Shown here: positions 43,494 to 51,980 of the stretch, in pieces
How the letters are laid out: the number at the start of each line of letters is the position of its first letter
Position numbering within the stretch: the first letter of the stretch is position 1
Source: an uncultured Muribaculaceae bacterium
GTDB taxonomy: Bacteria; Bacteroidota; Bacteroidia; Bacteroidales; Muribaculaceae
Length of the DNA: 64,000 nt
Reading direction: 5' to 3'
NCBI GenBank assembly: GCA_947627615.1
Contig: CANQWS010000003.1
Span: 62,001 to 126,000 of the forward strand
Notes under the pieces: model-generated
Told to the model about the DNA's origin: nothing
Seen by the model: the letters and a program-made list of their open reading frames with translations, nothing else
Databases searched by the model: none
Program-made: the position numbers and the translations under genes

Positions 43494-45527
43494 TTATCGG
43501 TCGGAGGTGGGGAAGGATGAGATGCGGAGGCGGGCGGCTCCCATCGGCACGAGGGTTATTTCCTCGATTTCAGCGGCTCTGGGGGTCATTGCGTCAGGCA
43601 GCACTCCGGTGAGGCCGGTTCCGTCATATCCCCACGAGGGTATGCGCCGTGCAGTGGCCTTGAACTGCAGGGGAACGCCGTCGAGGCGGAAGGGCTGGTT
43701 GTCGGCGGGCCATTCGAGGCGCTCCATTGTGAAGGAATCCAGCGAATTGTCGGCCGGGAGAATCAGCGAATAGTTCCACGGGGTTTCGGGATAGATCTCG
43801 TAGGTGGGCCATTTCGAGGCATCTACGCCGGCCTGCCAGTGAGAATCGCCAATGGCCGATTTGCGGGAATCGACCTCGACGTAGCGTTCGCCGATGCGAA
43901 GTGACAGGGTGAGCGGACCGTAGTTGACGGAAGCGCTGTTCTGGTTCGTAGGCCAGCGGCGCACGGTTAGTTCCATCGGGAAGCGAAGTTCTATTCTATC
44001 GCCGTTGCTCCATTTGCGTTCTAATCTGAGATACTCTCCGGGAACAATCGCGGAGGTCTCGACGGCTTTGCCGTTGACAGAGGCGGTTGCTCCTTTGGCC
44101 CACGACGGGATTCGGAAATAGACGGGGAATTCGGCTTTGGATTTCATTGACATGCTGAAGACGAGTCGGTCACTGAACGGATACTGCGTGTCCTCCGCAA
44201 TGGTCACTTTCTTGCCGGAGGCCACATCGAGCGTGGCGGTGCTGGGGGCGTAGACGGCATAGGCCACGCCGCCGTCGGATGTGGCGAACGCGAGGCTCTG
44301 GGTGAACGCCGGCCAGCCGAGGCCGTGGTTGTGCTGGCAGCATCGGCTGCTGAAAGGATTCATGTTGAGGAACGGGCCGCGGTTGTCAATGCCGGGGTTG
44401 TGGTTGCGGGAGTCGCTGACCGTGTGGTTGGGCGAGGTGATGTAACGCAGGGCCCGCAGGTCGGGCATCATCGCGGCGGGGAAGGAATTGAAGGCAATAT
44501 CCTCCATGTTCTCGGCCCAGAGGGGGTCGGCGGTGATGGAGAGCATGACGCCGTCCGACAGCATCTGTTCGGCGAAGCCGCATGTCTCCGTACCCTGACG
44601 GGGATCGATGTAGCCTATGCGGGCGTTCTCGTCGGCTCCGAACATGCCGCCGGGGGCCTGTCCGAAGGTGCGGCGGATAAGATTGTGGACGTTGTAGGAG
44701 GCATGCATGAGCGTGGAATCGCCGGTCAGGAGGTACACTTCCGACGGTTCGCGGAAATACTGGGCTATATTGACATTGTGCCAGTTGGGCAGACGGGCCG
44801 GATTGGTGCAGTCGGCATTGTTGCGGTGGATTTTGTCAATGAGAGGGAGCACGGAGCTGTCGCCGGTGCGGTTGTAGTACCATATCACGCTCCATATATT
44901 GTCGCCGCCGCGGCAGTTTTCCCAGTAGTCTTCGAGGAAATCGGCATCGTCCTGAGCCATTTCCCATTCAAAGAAGCGTTTCATGAAGGGGAGCACGCGC
45001 TCGTCGGCGGTGTACTCATAATAATTCTGGAGGCACCAGAGCATAATCATCTGCGCCCAGATTTCGGGTTTGCCGTCATGTTTGTTCTGCGGACCGAAGA
45101 AACCGTCGGGGCGCTGCGAGTTCAGGGCGGCGTCGATCCAGAAGCGTGTCTCGCGCAGCATGTCGTCATTGTCAAGGATGTAGGCTAGCGCCGAGTAGCC
45201 GCGGAGCCAGTAGGGCACTTCCTCCCATCCGCGGTTGCCGCCCTCGCCGAGCCAAGCGTTGTCGGATTTGTCGAGCCAGTCGCTGATTTCCCCGAGATGG
45301 CCGTTGAGTCCGTCACGCTGCAGTTCAAGCTGGCGCAGGAGCCATCCCTGCGGTTTTATGCTTCCGGCGGGGAGCAGAGTGAGGTTCAGCGGATGCAGCC
45401 CGGCTCCGGGAGCCGCTTCCTCTATGGCGGGGCGCTTCATGGAGCGTGCTTCGGAAGGCGCCGCCATGGCCGGCATGACTGCCGAGAGCAGCAGCGAGCC
45501 GGTAATCAATTTGGTCAGGAGTCTCAT
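43494..45527 (-). CDS. GH127-type beta-L-arabinofuranosidase domain protein
   Basis: A 677-residue exported protein (signal peptide MRLLTKLITGSLLLSAVMPAMA). The DUF1680/GH127 pattern is clear: PLNLTLLPAGSIKPQGWLLRQLELQ at the start of the mature protein, an (alpha/alpha)6 barrel with GWEEVPYWLRGY, then GTETCGFAEQML and SSRCCQHNHG, which supply the Glu and the Cys residues used as zinc-bound nucleophile in this family, and C-terminal beta domains (VYFRIPSWAKGATASVNGK). Characterised enzymes cut beta-L-arabinofuranosides, but the family is broad (GH127, GH146 and others), and its place in a mannose operon leaves the true substrate open. Last gene of the operon, 23 bases after the MFS gene. Confidence 0.85.
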   Translation of the reverse strand: MRLLTKLITGSLLLSAVMPAMAAPSEARSMKRPAIEEAAPGAGLHPLNLTLLPAGSIKPQGWLLRQLELQRDGLNGHLGEISDWLDKSDNAWLGEGGNRGWEEVPYWLRGYSALAYILDNDDMLRETRFWIDAALNSQRPDGFFGPQNKHDGKPEIWAQMIMLWCLQNYYEYTADERVLPFMKRFFEWEMAQDDADFLEDYWENCRGGDNIWSVIWYYNRTGDSSVLPLIDKIHRNNADCTNPARLPNWHNVNIAQYFREPSEVYLLTGDSTLMHASYNVHNLIRRTFGQAPGGMFGADENARIGYIDPRQGTETCGFAEQMLSDGVMLSITADPLWAENMEDIAFNSFPAAMMPDLRALRYITSPNHTVSDSRNHNPGIDNRGPFLNMNPFSSRCCQHNHGLGWPAFTQSLAFATSDGGVAYAVYAPSTATLDVASGKKVTIAEDTQYPFSDRLVFSMSMKSKAEFPVYFRIPSWAKGATASVNGKAVETSAIVPGEYLRLERKWSNGDRIELRFPMELTVRRWPTNQNSASVNYGPLTLSLRIGERYVEVDSRKSAIGDSHWQAGVDASKWPTYEIYPETPWNYSLILPADNSLDSFTMERLEWPADNQPFRLDGVPLQFKATARRIPSWGYDGTGLTGVLPDAMTPRAAEIEEITLVPMGAARLRISSFPTSDR

Positions 45528-45550
45528 TTATGTTTATGTGTTTGAATGAG

Positions 45551-46729
45551 TTATTGTTCCGGTGAAACATGATGGGTCTGTTCGCGCTTTTTTCCTGCAA
45601 ACGAGGCATAGCCGATCGGCAGCATGCACAGGGGCAATATCAGCATTCCGGCCGTAAGCCCGAAGGCATCGGTGAGCAGTCCCATCAACGGCGGGACGAG
45701 AGCGCCTCCGGCCACGCCGATAATCATCAGAGCCGAAACCTGGTTCGAGGCATCGGGCCGGTGTTCGAGGGCCAGAGCGAAGACTATGGAGAAGATGTTG
45801 GCGCAGGCGAGTCCCGCCAGAATGATTCCGGCGCCGATAACCGAGAGCGAATCCCCTGCGGGGAGTATGGCGAACGCCACCAGGGCCAGAACGGCGCTCC
45901 AGCGGAGGAAGGGCCGGGGTGCCACACGCGCGAGCAGCATGGCGCCGACGAATGTCCCGGCCATTCGGGCGGCGAAGTAGAGGCTCGTGCCGAGGCCGGC
46001 TTCATGGACGGGCAGACCAACGTTGCGCATGAGCAGCGCGGGAATGGTTGTGTTGAGGCCTACGTCGATGCCCACCACGCATACAATGGCAAGGAAATAG
46101 AGCGCCAGCAGCGGGTCCTTGCACAGAGCCATGACCGAGCGGATGCTGCCCGGATTCTTCTCTCCGGAATCCGTGGCCGGCACTCCGAACCGGAGCCACA
46201 GGGCCGACAGTAGGGTCACTCCGGCATAGACCGGGAAGACCGACAGCCAGTTACCTGTTATTTTTACGGCAGCTCCGGCCGCCAGCGGCCCGAGAAGCGA
46301 GGAAACGGCCTTGATGAACTGTCCCCACGTCAGCACGCTGCTGATGCGCGAGGGATTCACCACGGCGGCCGCCATGGGATTCAGCGCAACCTGAAGTATG
46401 GTGTTGCCGATGCCGAGCAGCGCGAAAGCCACAAGCATGGCGGGAAAAGAGTAGCAGAATACGGGGATGACCATGGCGGCCGCGGTCAGCGCCATGCCGG
46501 CGATGACCGTGTCGCGGCGCCCGTAACGTCCCATCAGCAGCCCGGTGGGGATGGAGAACAGGGCGAACCACACGAACACCATCATGGGCAGCAGATTGGC
46601 CATTGAATCGGAGAGAGCGAAATCGGACCTGACGAAGTTGGCCGAAATGCCCACGAGGTCCACGAATCCCATGACGAAGAAACCGCACAGGATCGGGAAA
46701 ATCACTTTTGAATTGCCTTTGCCGCTCAT
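45551..46729 (-). CDS. MFS sugar transporter (FucP/GluP-like)
   Basis: A 392-residue inner-membrane protein with twelve predicted helices in two halves of six. FPILCGFFVMGFVDLVGISANFV at the start and GIGNTILQVALNPMAAAVV in helix 4 resemble the sugar:proton symporters of the fucose permease group; the loop after helix 2 has GLLMGRYGRRDTV. Placed between a GH92 mannosidase and GH127, with a mannose kinase and isomerase in the same operon, it most likely brings mannose or a related monosaccharide into the cytoplasm. The ATG overlaps the GH92 stop by 4 bases. Confidence 0.85.
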   Translation of the reverse strand: MSGKGNSKVIFPILCGFFVMGFVDLVGISANFVRSDFALSDSMANLLPMMVFVWFALFSIPTGLLMGRYGRRDTVIAGMALTAAAMVIPVFCYSFPAMLVAFALLGIGNTILQVALNPMAAAVVNPSRISSVLTWGQFIKAVSSLLGPLAAGAAVKITGNWLSVFPVYAGVTLLSALWLRFGVPATDSGEKNPGSIRSVMALCKDPLLALYFLAIVCVVGIDVGLNTTIPALLMRNVGLPVHEAGLGTSLYFAARMAGTFVGAMLLARVAPRPFLRWSAVLALVAFAILPAGDSLSVIGAGIILAGLACANIFSIVFALALEHRPDASNQVSALMIIGVAGGALVPPLMGLLTDAFGLTAGMLILPLCMLPIGYASFAGKKREQTHHVSPEQ

Positions 46730-49089
46730 AGCCTGTCGTTGGGGGTGTCAGTCATGTCGAGGCGCAGTGTGCCGCCGTCGGTGACGCTTTGGAAGGGGAT
46801 GCGGCCTGATTCGAGGGCGGAGCCGTTGAGCGTGGCCGAGGAAACATGAACGTTCTGCGGCGAATTGCCCGCGGTCTGAATCACGAAGCTGGATCCCCTG
46901 TAATAATCGGGGTTGAGTTTCACGGTCACCTTGTCGAATTTCGGGCTGCCGATGGCGAACGACGGGGAATCGGCCGTAAGTCCGGAGACATCGAACAGAC
47001 CTATCGACGACATCACATACCAGGCGCCGAGCTGGCCCTGATCCTCGTCCTGACCGTAGCCGTAGCCGTGGATTCCGTCAGTTCCGTAGAACTCGTCGAG
47101 AATCAGGCGCACCCATTTGCGTGTGAGCGAGGGACGGCCGGCGTGGGAGAAGAGCCAGGAGATGTGGAGGCAAGGCTGGTTGCCGTGGTTGTAGAGCGTC
47201 TGCAGTCCGGCAAAGGCTCCGATCTCGGTGCCGCCGCTGAAGATTTTGTCACGCGACACGGTGAAGATGCTGTCGAGCCTGTTGACAAACACCTCTTTGC
47301 CCACCTTCTCTATCAAGGCTTCGGGCTCGTGGGGCACATAGAAGGTGTACTGCCATGCGTTTCCTTCCTGGAAACCGCGCCACACTTCCATGGGCTTGAA
47401 ATCAGAGATGAAGGAGCCGTCGGCATTGCGGGGCCGCATGAATCCTGATTCGGTGTCGAAAATGCGCTCCCATCCCTTGGAGAGCCATCTCAGGGTGTCG
47501 GCGTCGCGGTCATGGCCCAGCTTTCTGGCGAGTTTGGCCAGAGCGCCGGCGCTGTAGGAGTATTCAAGAGTGTGGGAAGCCGAGAATTTCGAGGAACCGT
47601 CACGCTCTTCGGCGGGAGAGGGATGGGGGACGTAACCGTATTTTACAAACAGGTCGGTGTCGCTCTTACCGGCGCCCATAGGTCTGTCATTGCCGTCAAG
47701 CTCGTTCTTCAGGCAGGCCTCGTAGGCGGTCTTTAGGTCGAAATCGCGTATGCCGCACTGATAGGCAGCCACAATCACCGTGCTCAGCAGATTCGTGCCC
47801 ACTCCCGACACATAGCGGCAGTTGGCGGTTCCGTCGGCGAGCCATCCGGCGTCCTTGTACATCTGCAGGTGGCTGCTGATATAGTCTGAGAGGTATTCGG
47901 GATAGGCCAGCGCCCACAGCTGGACGAGGTTCCACTGTCCGCCCCAGATGGCGTCGGTGTTGTACATGTTGTGGACCGGTTTTCCGTCGGGACCGAGCGG
48001 CAGACGCCCCACGGAACCGTCGTTGCGGGGATAGTCGCCGTTGACGTCGCTGGAGAGTCCGCGTCCGAGCAGAGCGTGATAGAGTCCGGTGTAGAATTTG
48101 ACCTTGTCGTCTATGGAATCGGTTTCCACCTCTATCCGTGAGAGCATTTCCTCCCATTTGCCGGTAGCCGCAGCGCAGGCCTCATCGAAAGAGAGCTCTT
48201 TGGCCTCGGTCTCGAGGTTGAGGCGGGCGTTGGCTATGGAGGTGTAGGAAAGGCCAACCTTGACGGTGACTTTCTGATTGTCGGCCGTGGGGAAATCAAT
48301 GTAGGCTCCGGCGCCCTTGCCGCTAACGCTGTCGGTTCCGGCCATGACTCGGTCGCTCAGGAATGTGCCGAATGAAGCGGGCACGGTATCGACAACAGCA
48401 TGGAAGTAGAGGGGTACGGTAGCTTCCGGCTGATAGATTTTCACGTACTCGGGTTTTGTGACCACCATGCCTTCAATGCAGCGGCCGTTGTCGAGAATCC
48501 GTACCTGTGCGTCCTCCACGGGGCCGCTCTCGCCGGCGCGGTTGCCTATGTCGAATATTATGCGGCTGCTGTCGGATTTCGGGAAAGTGTAGCGCTGGAA
48601 CGCCACGCGGGGAGTGGCCGTGACTTCGGCCGTTATTCCGGTGTCCTTGAGACGGACGCTGTAGTAACCGGGTTTCACAATCTCGTCGTCGTGCGAGAAA
48701 TGGGACCTGTAGCCCGGAACGACGGTGTCGCCGGGCACGGTGATGAGCTGTCCGGAGGTGGGCATCAGCGTTATACCCCCGACCTGAAATTCATGGAGGC
48801 ATGGAAAACCGTCGATAACCACGTCGCGGTAGTCATAGCCGGTTGCCTCCCAACCGGAAGCGTTGCCGAGGTGGCCGTTGGTCGACGGTCCCGGTTTGGC
48901 CATGCCGAAAGGCATTGCGCCGGGAGTGAAATGGAACCAGCGGCAGTGGGCTGTGCCTATGCGCGGCTCAACGTAGGAACTCAGTGTTGCGGAACCGTTG
49001 TCGGAGACATTGTTGCTGTTGCCTGAACAACCGGCGGCGAAAGCGACGGAAGCGGCGAATAGAAATGGGATTATGTGACTGGATTTCAT
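46726..49089 (-). CDS. GH92 exo-alpha-mannosidase, lipoprotein
   Basis: A 787-residue calcium-dependent inverting alpha-mannosidase, probably lipid-anchored (Cys21 in VAFAAGCSGN). The N-terminal beta-sandwich has the GH92 opening YVEPRIGTAHCRWFHFTPGAMPFGM and GWEATGYDYRD. The barrel has YHALLGRGLSSDVNGDY, WGGQWNLVQLWALAYPEY, EGNAWQYTFYVPHE, GNQPCLHISWLF and GYGQDEDQGQLGAWYVMSSIGLF, where the acidic EDQGQ/SAWY segment carries the catalytic residues. GH92 enzymes remove terminal alpha-1,2-, 1,3-, 1,4- or 1,6-mannose; the linkage cannot be told from sequence. The histidine-rich CRWFHF where many members have a different loop suggests a distinct subgroup. Confidence 0.93.
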   Translation of the reverse strand: MKSSHIIPFLFAASVAFAAGCSGNSNNVSDNGSATLSSYVEPRIGTAHCRWFHFTPGAMPFGMAKPGPSTNGHLGNASGWEATGYDYRDVVIDGFPCLHEFQVGGITLMPTSGQLITVPGDTVVPGYRSHFSHDDEIVKPGYYSVRLKDTGITAEVTATPRVAFQRYTFPKSDSSRIIFDIGNRAGESGPVEDAQVRILDNGRCIEGMVVTKPEYVKIYQPEATVPLYFHAVVDTVPASFGTFLSDRVMAGTDSVSGKGAGAYIDFPTADNQKVTVKVGLSYTSIANARLNLETEAKELSFDEACAAATGKWEEMLSRIEVETDSIDDKVKFYTGLYHALLGRGLSSDVNGDYPRNDGSVGRLPLGPDGKPVHNMYNTDAIWGGQWNLVQLWALAYPEYLSDYISSHLQMYKDAGWLADGTANCRYVSGVGTNLLSTVIVAAYQCGIRDFDLKTAYEACLKNELDGNDRPMGAGKSDTDLFVKYGYVPHPSPAEERDGSSKFSASHTLEYSYSAGALAKLARKLGHDRDADTLRWLSKGWERIFDTESGFMRPRNADGSFISDFKPMEVWRGFQEGNAWQYTFYVPHEPEALIEKVGKEVFVNRLDSIFTVSRDKIFSGGTEIGAFAGLQTLYNHGNQPCLHISWLFSHAGRPSLTRKWVRLILDEFYGTDGIHGYGYGQDEDQGQLGAWYVMSSIGLFDVSGLTADSPSFAIGSPKFDKVTVKLNPDYYRGSSFVIQTAGNSPQNVHVSSATLNGSALESGRIPFQSVTDGGTLRLDMTDTPNDRL

Positions 49090-49102
49090 GCTATTGGATG
49101 AG

Positions 49103-50200
49103 TTATGGCAAGTGGTTTATGGCGTAGATGTAAGCTCCGGCGGCAATGGAGCGGCTTGTGGGGCCTTTGGCGGTGATTATTCCGGTGCGTTTGAAACTGT
49201 CATACCGTACCGAGCGCCCGGACCCGGGCACGGATATCATCCGGCTGTCATCGCGGGCGAAAGCGGCGAAACCTTCGGCGGTGTCGAGATCAAAGACTTT
49301 CATCTGCATCCCGGGGAAGCTCGCGCCGGAGCGGGTGGAGAGCTCGCGCGACATTTCCTCTATGAGAGCCGGCATGTAGTAGCGTGCGGCACCCGAGAGT
49401 CCGCCGCCTATCACAACCAGTCCGTCAATGAGGGTCACGGCATGGGCAAGCGCGTCGCCGGCCGCCGTTCCGAGTCTCCGGAACGCTTCCAGAGCCGCCT
49501 CGCGGTTGCCGGGCATGGCGTTTTCGGCGATGAGGAATATCTCCTTAGGCGAGAGCTTCGCGGCGGTTCCGGCCAGAGAGGCATAGACGCTCTCCACGGC
49601 CCTGATGCTGACGTTTTCCTCCACAATCAGATTCCGGTCAAAGGGGTTGCGGAAACACCACACGTCGCCCCCGCAGTCGTTGTCGCCGGTCAGGAGCCGG
49701 CCGTCAATGACCACTCCGGCCCCGAATCCGGTGCCGAGAGTCACGCCTATCAGGTTGCGGAAGCGTCTGGAGCTTCCGGCCTCGCGCAGACGGCGGTTTA
49801 TGTCGGGCAGGGCACCGGCAAGCGCCTCGCCACAGGCAAAGAGGTTGCCGTCATTGTTGATGAATACGGGTATCCCCAGGCGGTCCTGAAGGTAAGGGCC
49901 GAGGGCCACGCCGCCGCGGAAACCGGGGAAATTGGGGAGATCGCCGATGATTCCCGAACGGTAATCGGCCGGTCCGGGAAAGGCGAAGCTCGCGGCCGCG
50001 GGCCGCTCCGGAATCCGCTCCATTACCCGGAGGAATCCGGCTGCGATGTTCTCGAGGCACTTTACGGCATCGGTTGTGCACGAATCGATTCTGATCGGTT
50101 CGGTTATCTCGCGGCACCCCCGCATGGCCGAAAACACCATGTTGGTGCCTCCGGCATCGAGGGTGAGCACTATTCTGTCATCTTTCAGGTATCGGTCCAT
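49103..50200 (-). CDS. ROK family sugar kinase, probable mannokinase or glucokinase
   Basis: A 365-residue cytoplasmic kinase of the ROK fold. The ATP phosphate loop is VLTLDAGGTNMVFSA; PAAASFAFPGPADY and VFINNDGNLFACGEAL supply the sugar-binding part with the catalytic Asp (NNDGN); GVTLGTGFGAGVVIDGRLL follows, and VIGGGLSGA is the adenosine motif. The usual Cys-rich zinc motif of ROK proteins (CxCGxxGCxE) is not present; only NDCGGDVWCF occupies the region. It lies 3 bases after the phosphomannose isomerase gene and 13 before GH92, so phosphorylation of mannose to mannose-6-phosphate is the natural role; substrate is inferred from context. Confidence 0.85.
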   Translation of the reverse strand: MDRYLKDDRIVLTLDAGGTNMVFSAMRGCREITEPIRIDSCTTDAVKCLENIAAGFLRVMERIPERPAAASFAFPGPADYRSGIIGDLPNFPGFRGGVALGPYLQDRLGIPVFINNDGNLFACGEALAGALPDINRRLREAGSSRRFRNLIGVTLGTGFGAGVVIDGRLLTGDNDCGGDVWCFRNPFDRNLIVEENVSIRAVESVYASLAGTAAKLSPKEIFLIAENAMPGNREAALEAFRRLGTAAGDALAHAVTLIDGLVVIGGGLSGAARYYMPALIEEMSRELSTRSGASFPGMQMKVFDLDTAEGFAAFARDDSRMISVPGSGRSVRYDSFKRTGIITAKGPTSRSIAAGAYIYAINHLP

Positions 50201-50203
50201 AGT

Positions 50204-51952
50204 CTATTGACGGAATCGGATATATGCCTTTATGGTTCCACATCTTTTTCCCTCGGACGGGCCGTGAGGGCGTATGGTGTAGCGTCCCACGCATGCCGGC
50301 ACAATAAAGGTCTCGGCATAGTGGACCACGAACGGACTGAAAGCATTGTCGGGGCTTTCCACGACCAGCTCGTCGCCCTCGATCACATTGAACACCTGGA
50401 CGCCCCCGTCGGTATCGTGTTCCACCGGACCGGTAAACCAGTGGCGCCGGGTCTCGATGAATTCGTTTTCGTGGAGACCGGTACGTTCCTCCACCCATCC
50501 GGGGCCTTCCCCCACCTTTTCAATGCGGTTCACTATGTTGCGTCGCACCCACTCGGTCTGACGGTCCCACTGGATCACGTTCTTGCCGTGGCCGATGTTG
50601 ATGGGGCGTGGCAGGCCGTCGAGCCCGAGGCGTCCCCAGTCCCAGAGCTTGAAGGTGAAGATGCTGGGCGTGGCGCTGATTTCGAGCACCATGGCACCGG
50701 CGCCGGAGCAGTGTATGGTGCCGGCGGGAATGAGGAAATGGTCATGCTTTTTCGCGGGCCAGCGGTTTACGTAGCGCTCCGCGTCAAACGGCTCCCCGGT
50801 TTCCTGCGAATGCTCGAGCGCCGCAATCATCCCGTCGGGGTCCACTCCGGTCTTCAGGCCGAGGAAAACGGAGGCTTTGCCTTCGTCGGCATCGAGCAGG
50901 TAGTAGCTTTCGTCCTGGGTGTAATAGATTCCGAAGGTGTCACGGATGTACTGGGTCACGGGGTGGACCTGCAGACTGAGGTTGCCGCCACCCATGGTGT
51001 CGAGAAAATCGAACCGGATGGGGAAGTCCTGGCCGAACCGCGCCTCCACGGGGCCGCCGAGCAGTTCGCGGGTGTGGAAGAACACGAGGTCGTTGGAGGG
51101 AATCTCGAACAGATGTCCGTCAATGCGGAAATAGAGGCTGTTTTCCTCCGGGACGCAATCGAAACACCAGCCGAAATTTTCCCTGTCAGGGTCAAGTCCG
51201 CACACCTTTTTCATCCATTGGCCGCCCCACGGAGCAGGGTCAAAGAACGGAACCACACGGAACGGAGTCCTGACGGTCCTGCCGAGAGCCATGCGGAATG
51301 TCTCGCCCGAAATCATCTTGGGGACGTCATGGGTGTTCGTGTCAAGCCAGTAGTCCACTTTGCCCATGATTTTTTTCTTGAGGCCGTCACAGACGTTCCA
51401 GTCCAGGAAGTAACCGCGCTTGTAGTGGAGCGAGGCGGCTTCGTCGCGGTTGCTCACTCCTATGCCGTCGATTTCATGGCGGCGGAATCTCTGCTGTATC
51501 TCCCACCGGGCCATATCGGCATAGACCAGCAGACTGCCTTCGGGGACAATAGTAGAGGCGGCATAGCCCATGACTATCACCGGGACGTCGGAGTCAGCGA
51601 CGGCCTGACGCGCCGCCGCCACTTTCGCGGGATCAAGGAAGTGACTGAAAGTCAAGTTGACTCTGAACCCGAAAAGACGGTCGTGCGTCACGTAAGGACG
51701 TGTCAGGGCCTCTATTTCGGCTTCGTCGCGGAACAGAGTCCGGGTGTCGACGAACAGAGAGTGGGGAATTCTGCGGAGCTCCTTTGCGAGGCGGTCAAGA
51801 TAGACACCGTGGTAGCATTCCACTGCCATGATGCCGTTGCGGCTCGGGAGCGCTCCGGCAAGTGTCGCAAGGATGTCATCCCAGCCGACACTGAGGGGAG
51901 CGTCGATTTCCGTGGCCGGGAATCTGTCATAGTTCGGTTTCATCGGTAGCAT
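50204..51952 (-). CDS. manA: Type I mannose-6-phosphate isomerase with an extra N-terminal domain
   Basis: A 582-residue cytoplasmic protein, long for ManA (about 320-390). Residues from about 240 on form the isomerase: FDPAPWGGQWM, then the zinc-binding residues in SLQVHPVTQYI (Gln and His), DESYYLLDAD (Glu) and FLIPAGTIHCSGAGA (His), followed by LEISATPSIFTFKLWDWGR. The first 220 residues (GWDDILATLAGAL, GIMAVECYHGVYLDRLAKELRRIPHSLFVDTRTLFRD) look like a nucleoside-kinase-type domain without a Walker A motif. The function of this domain is unknown. The isomerase converts mannose-6-phosphate to fructose-6-phosphate, the last step of mannose entry. A second ATG three codons in is an alternative start. 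Confidence 0.9.
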   Translation of the reverse strand: MLPMKPNYDRFPATEIDAPLSVGWDDILATLAGALPSRNGIMAVECYHGVYLDRLAKELRRIPHSLFVDTRTLFRDEAEIEALTRPYVTHDRLFGFRVNLTFSHFLDPAKVAAARQAVADSDVPVIVMGYAASTIVPEGSLLVYADMARWEIQQRFRRHEIDGIGVSNRDEAASLHYKRGYFLDWNVCDGLKKKIMGKVDYWLDTNTHDVPKMISGETFRMALGRTVRTPFRVVPFFDPAPWGGQWMKKVCGLDPDRENFGWCFDCVPEENSLYFRIDGHLFEIPSNDLVFFHTRELLGGPVEARFGQDFPIRFDFLDTMGGGNLSLQVHPVTQYIRDTFGIYYTQDESYYLLDADEGKASVFLGLKTGVDPDGMIAALEHSQETGEPFDAERYVNRWPAKKHDHFLIPAGTIHCSGAGAMVLEISATPSIFTFKLWDWGRLGLDGLPRPINIGHGKNVIQWDRQTEWVRRNIVNRIEKVGEGPGWVEERTGLHENEFIETRRHWFTGPVEHDTDGGVQVFNVIEGDELVVESPDNAFSPFVVHYAETFIVPACVGRYTIRPHGPSEGKRCGTIKAYIRFRQ

Positions 51953-51980
51953 ATTCTATAAAGCTCAGACGGGGAAATAA

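Noticed and set aside
49088-51949. 953-residue open frame on the plus strand
   Set aside because: Antisense shadow across the ROK and ManA genes; it has no recognisable domain, and His/Val/Gly-rich low-information composition typical of such shadows.
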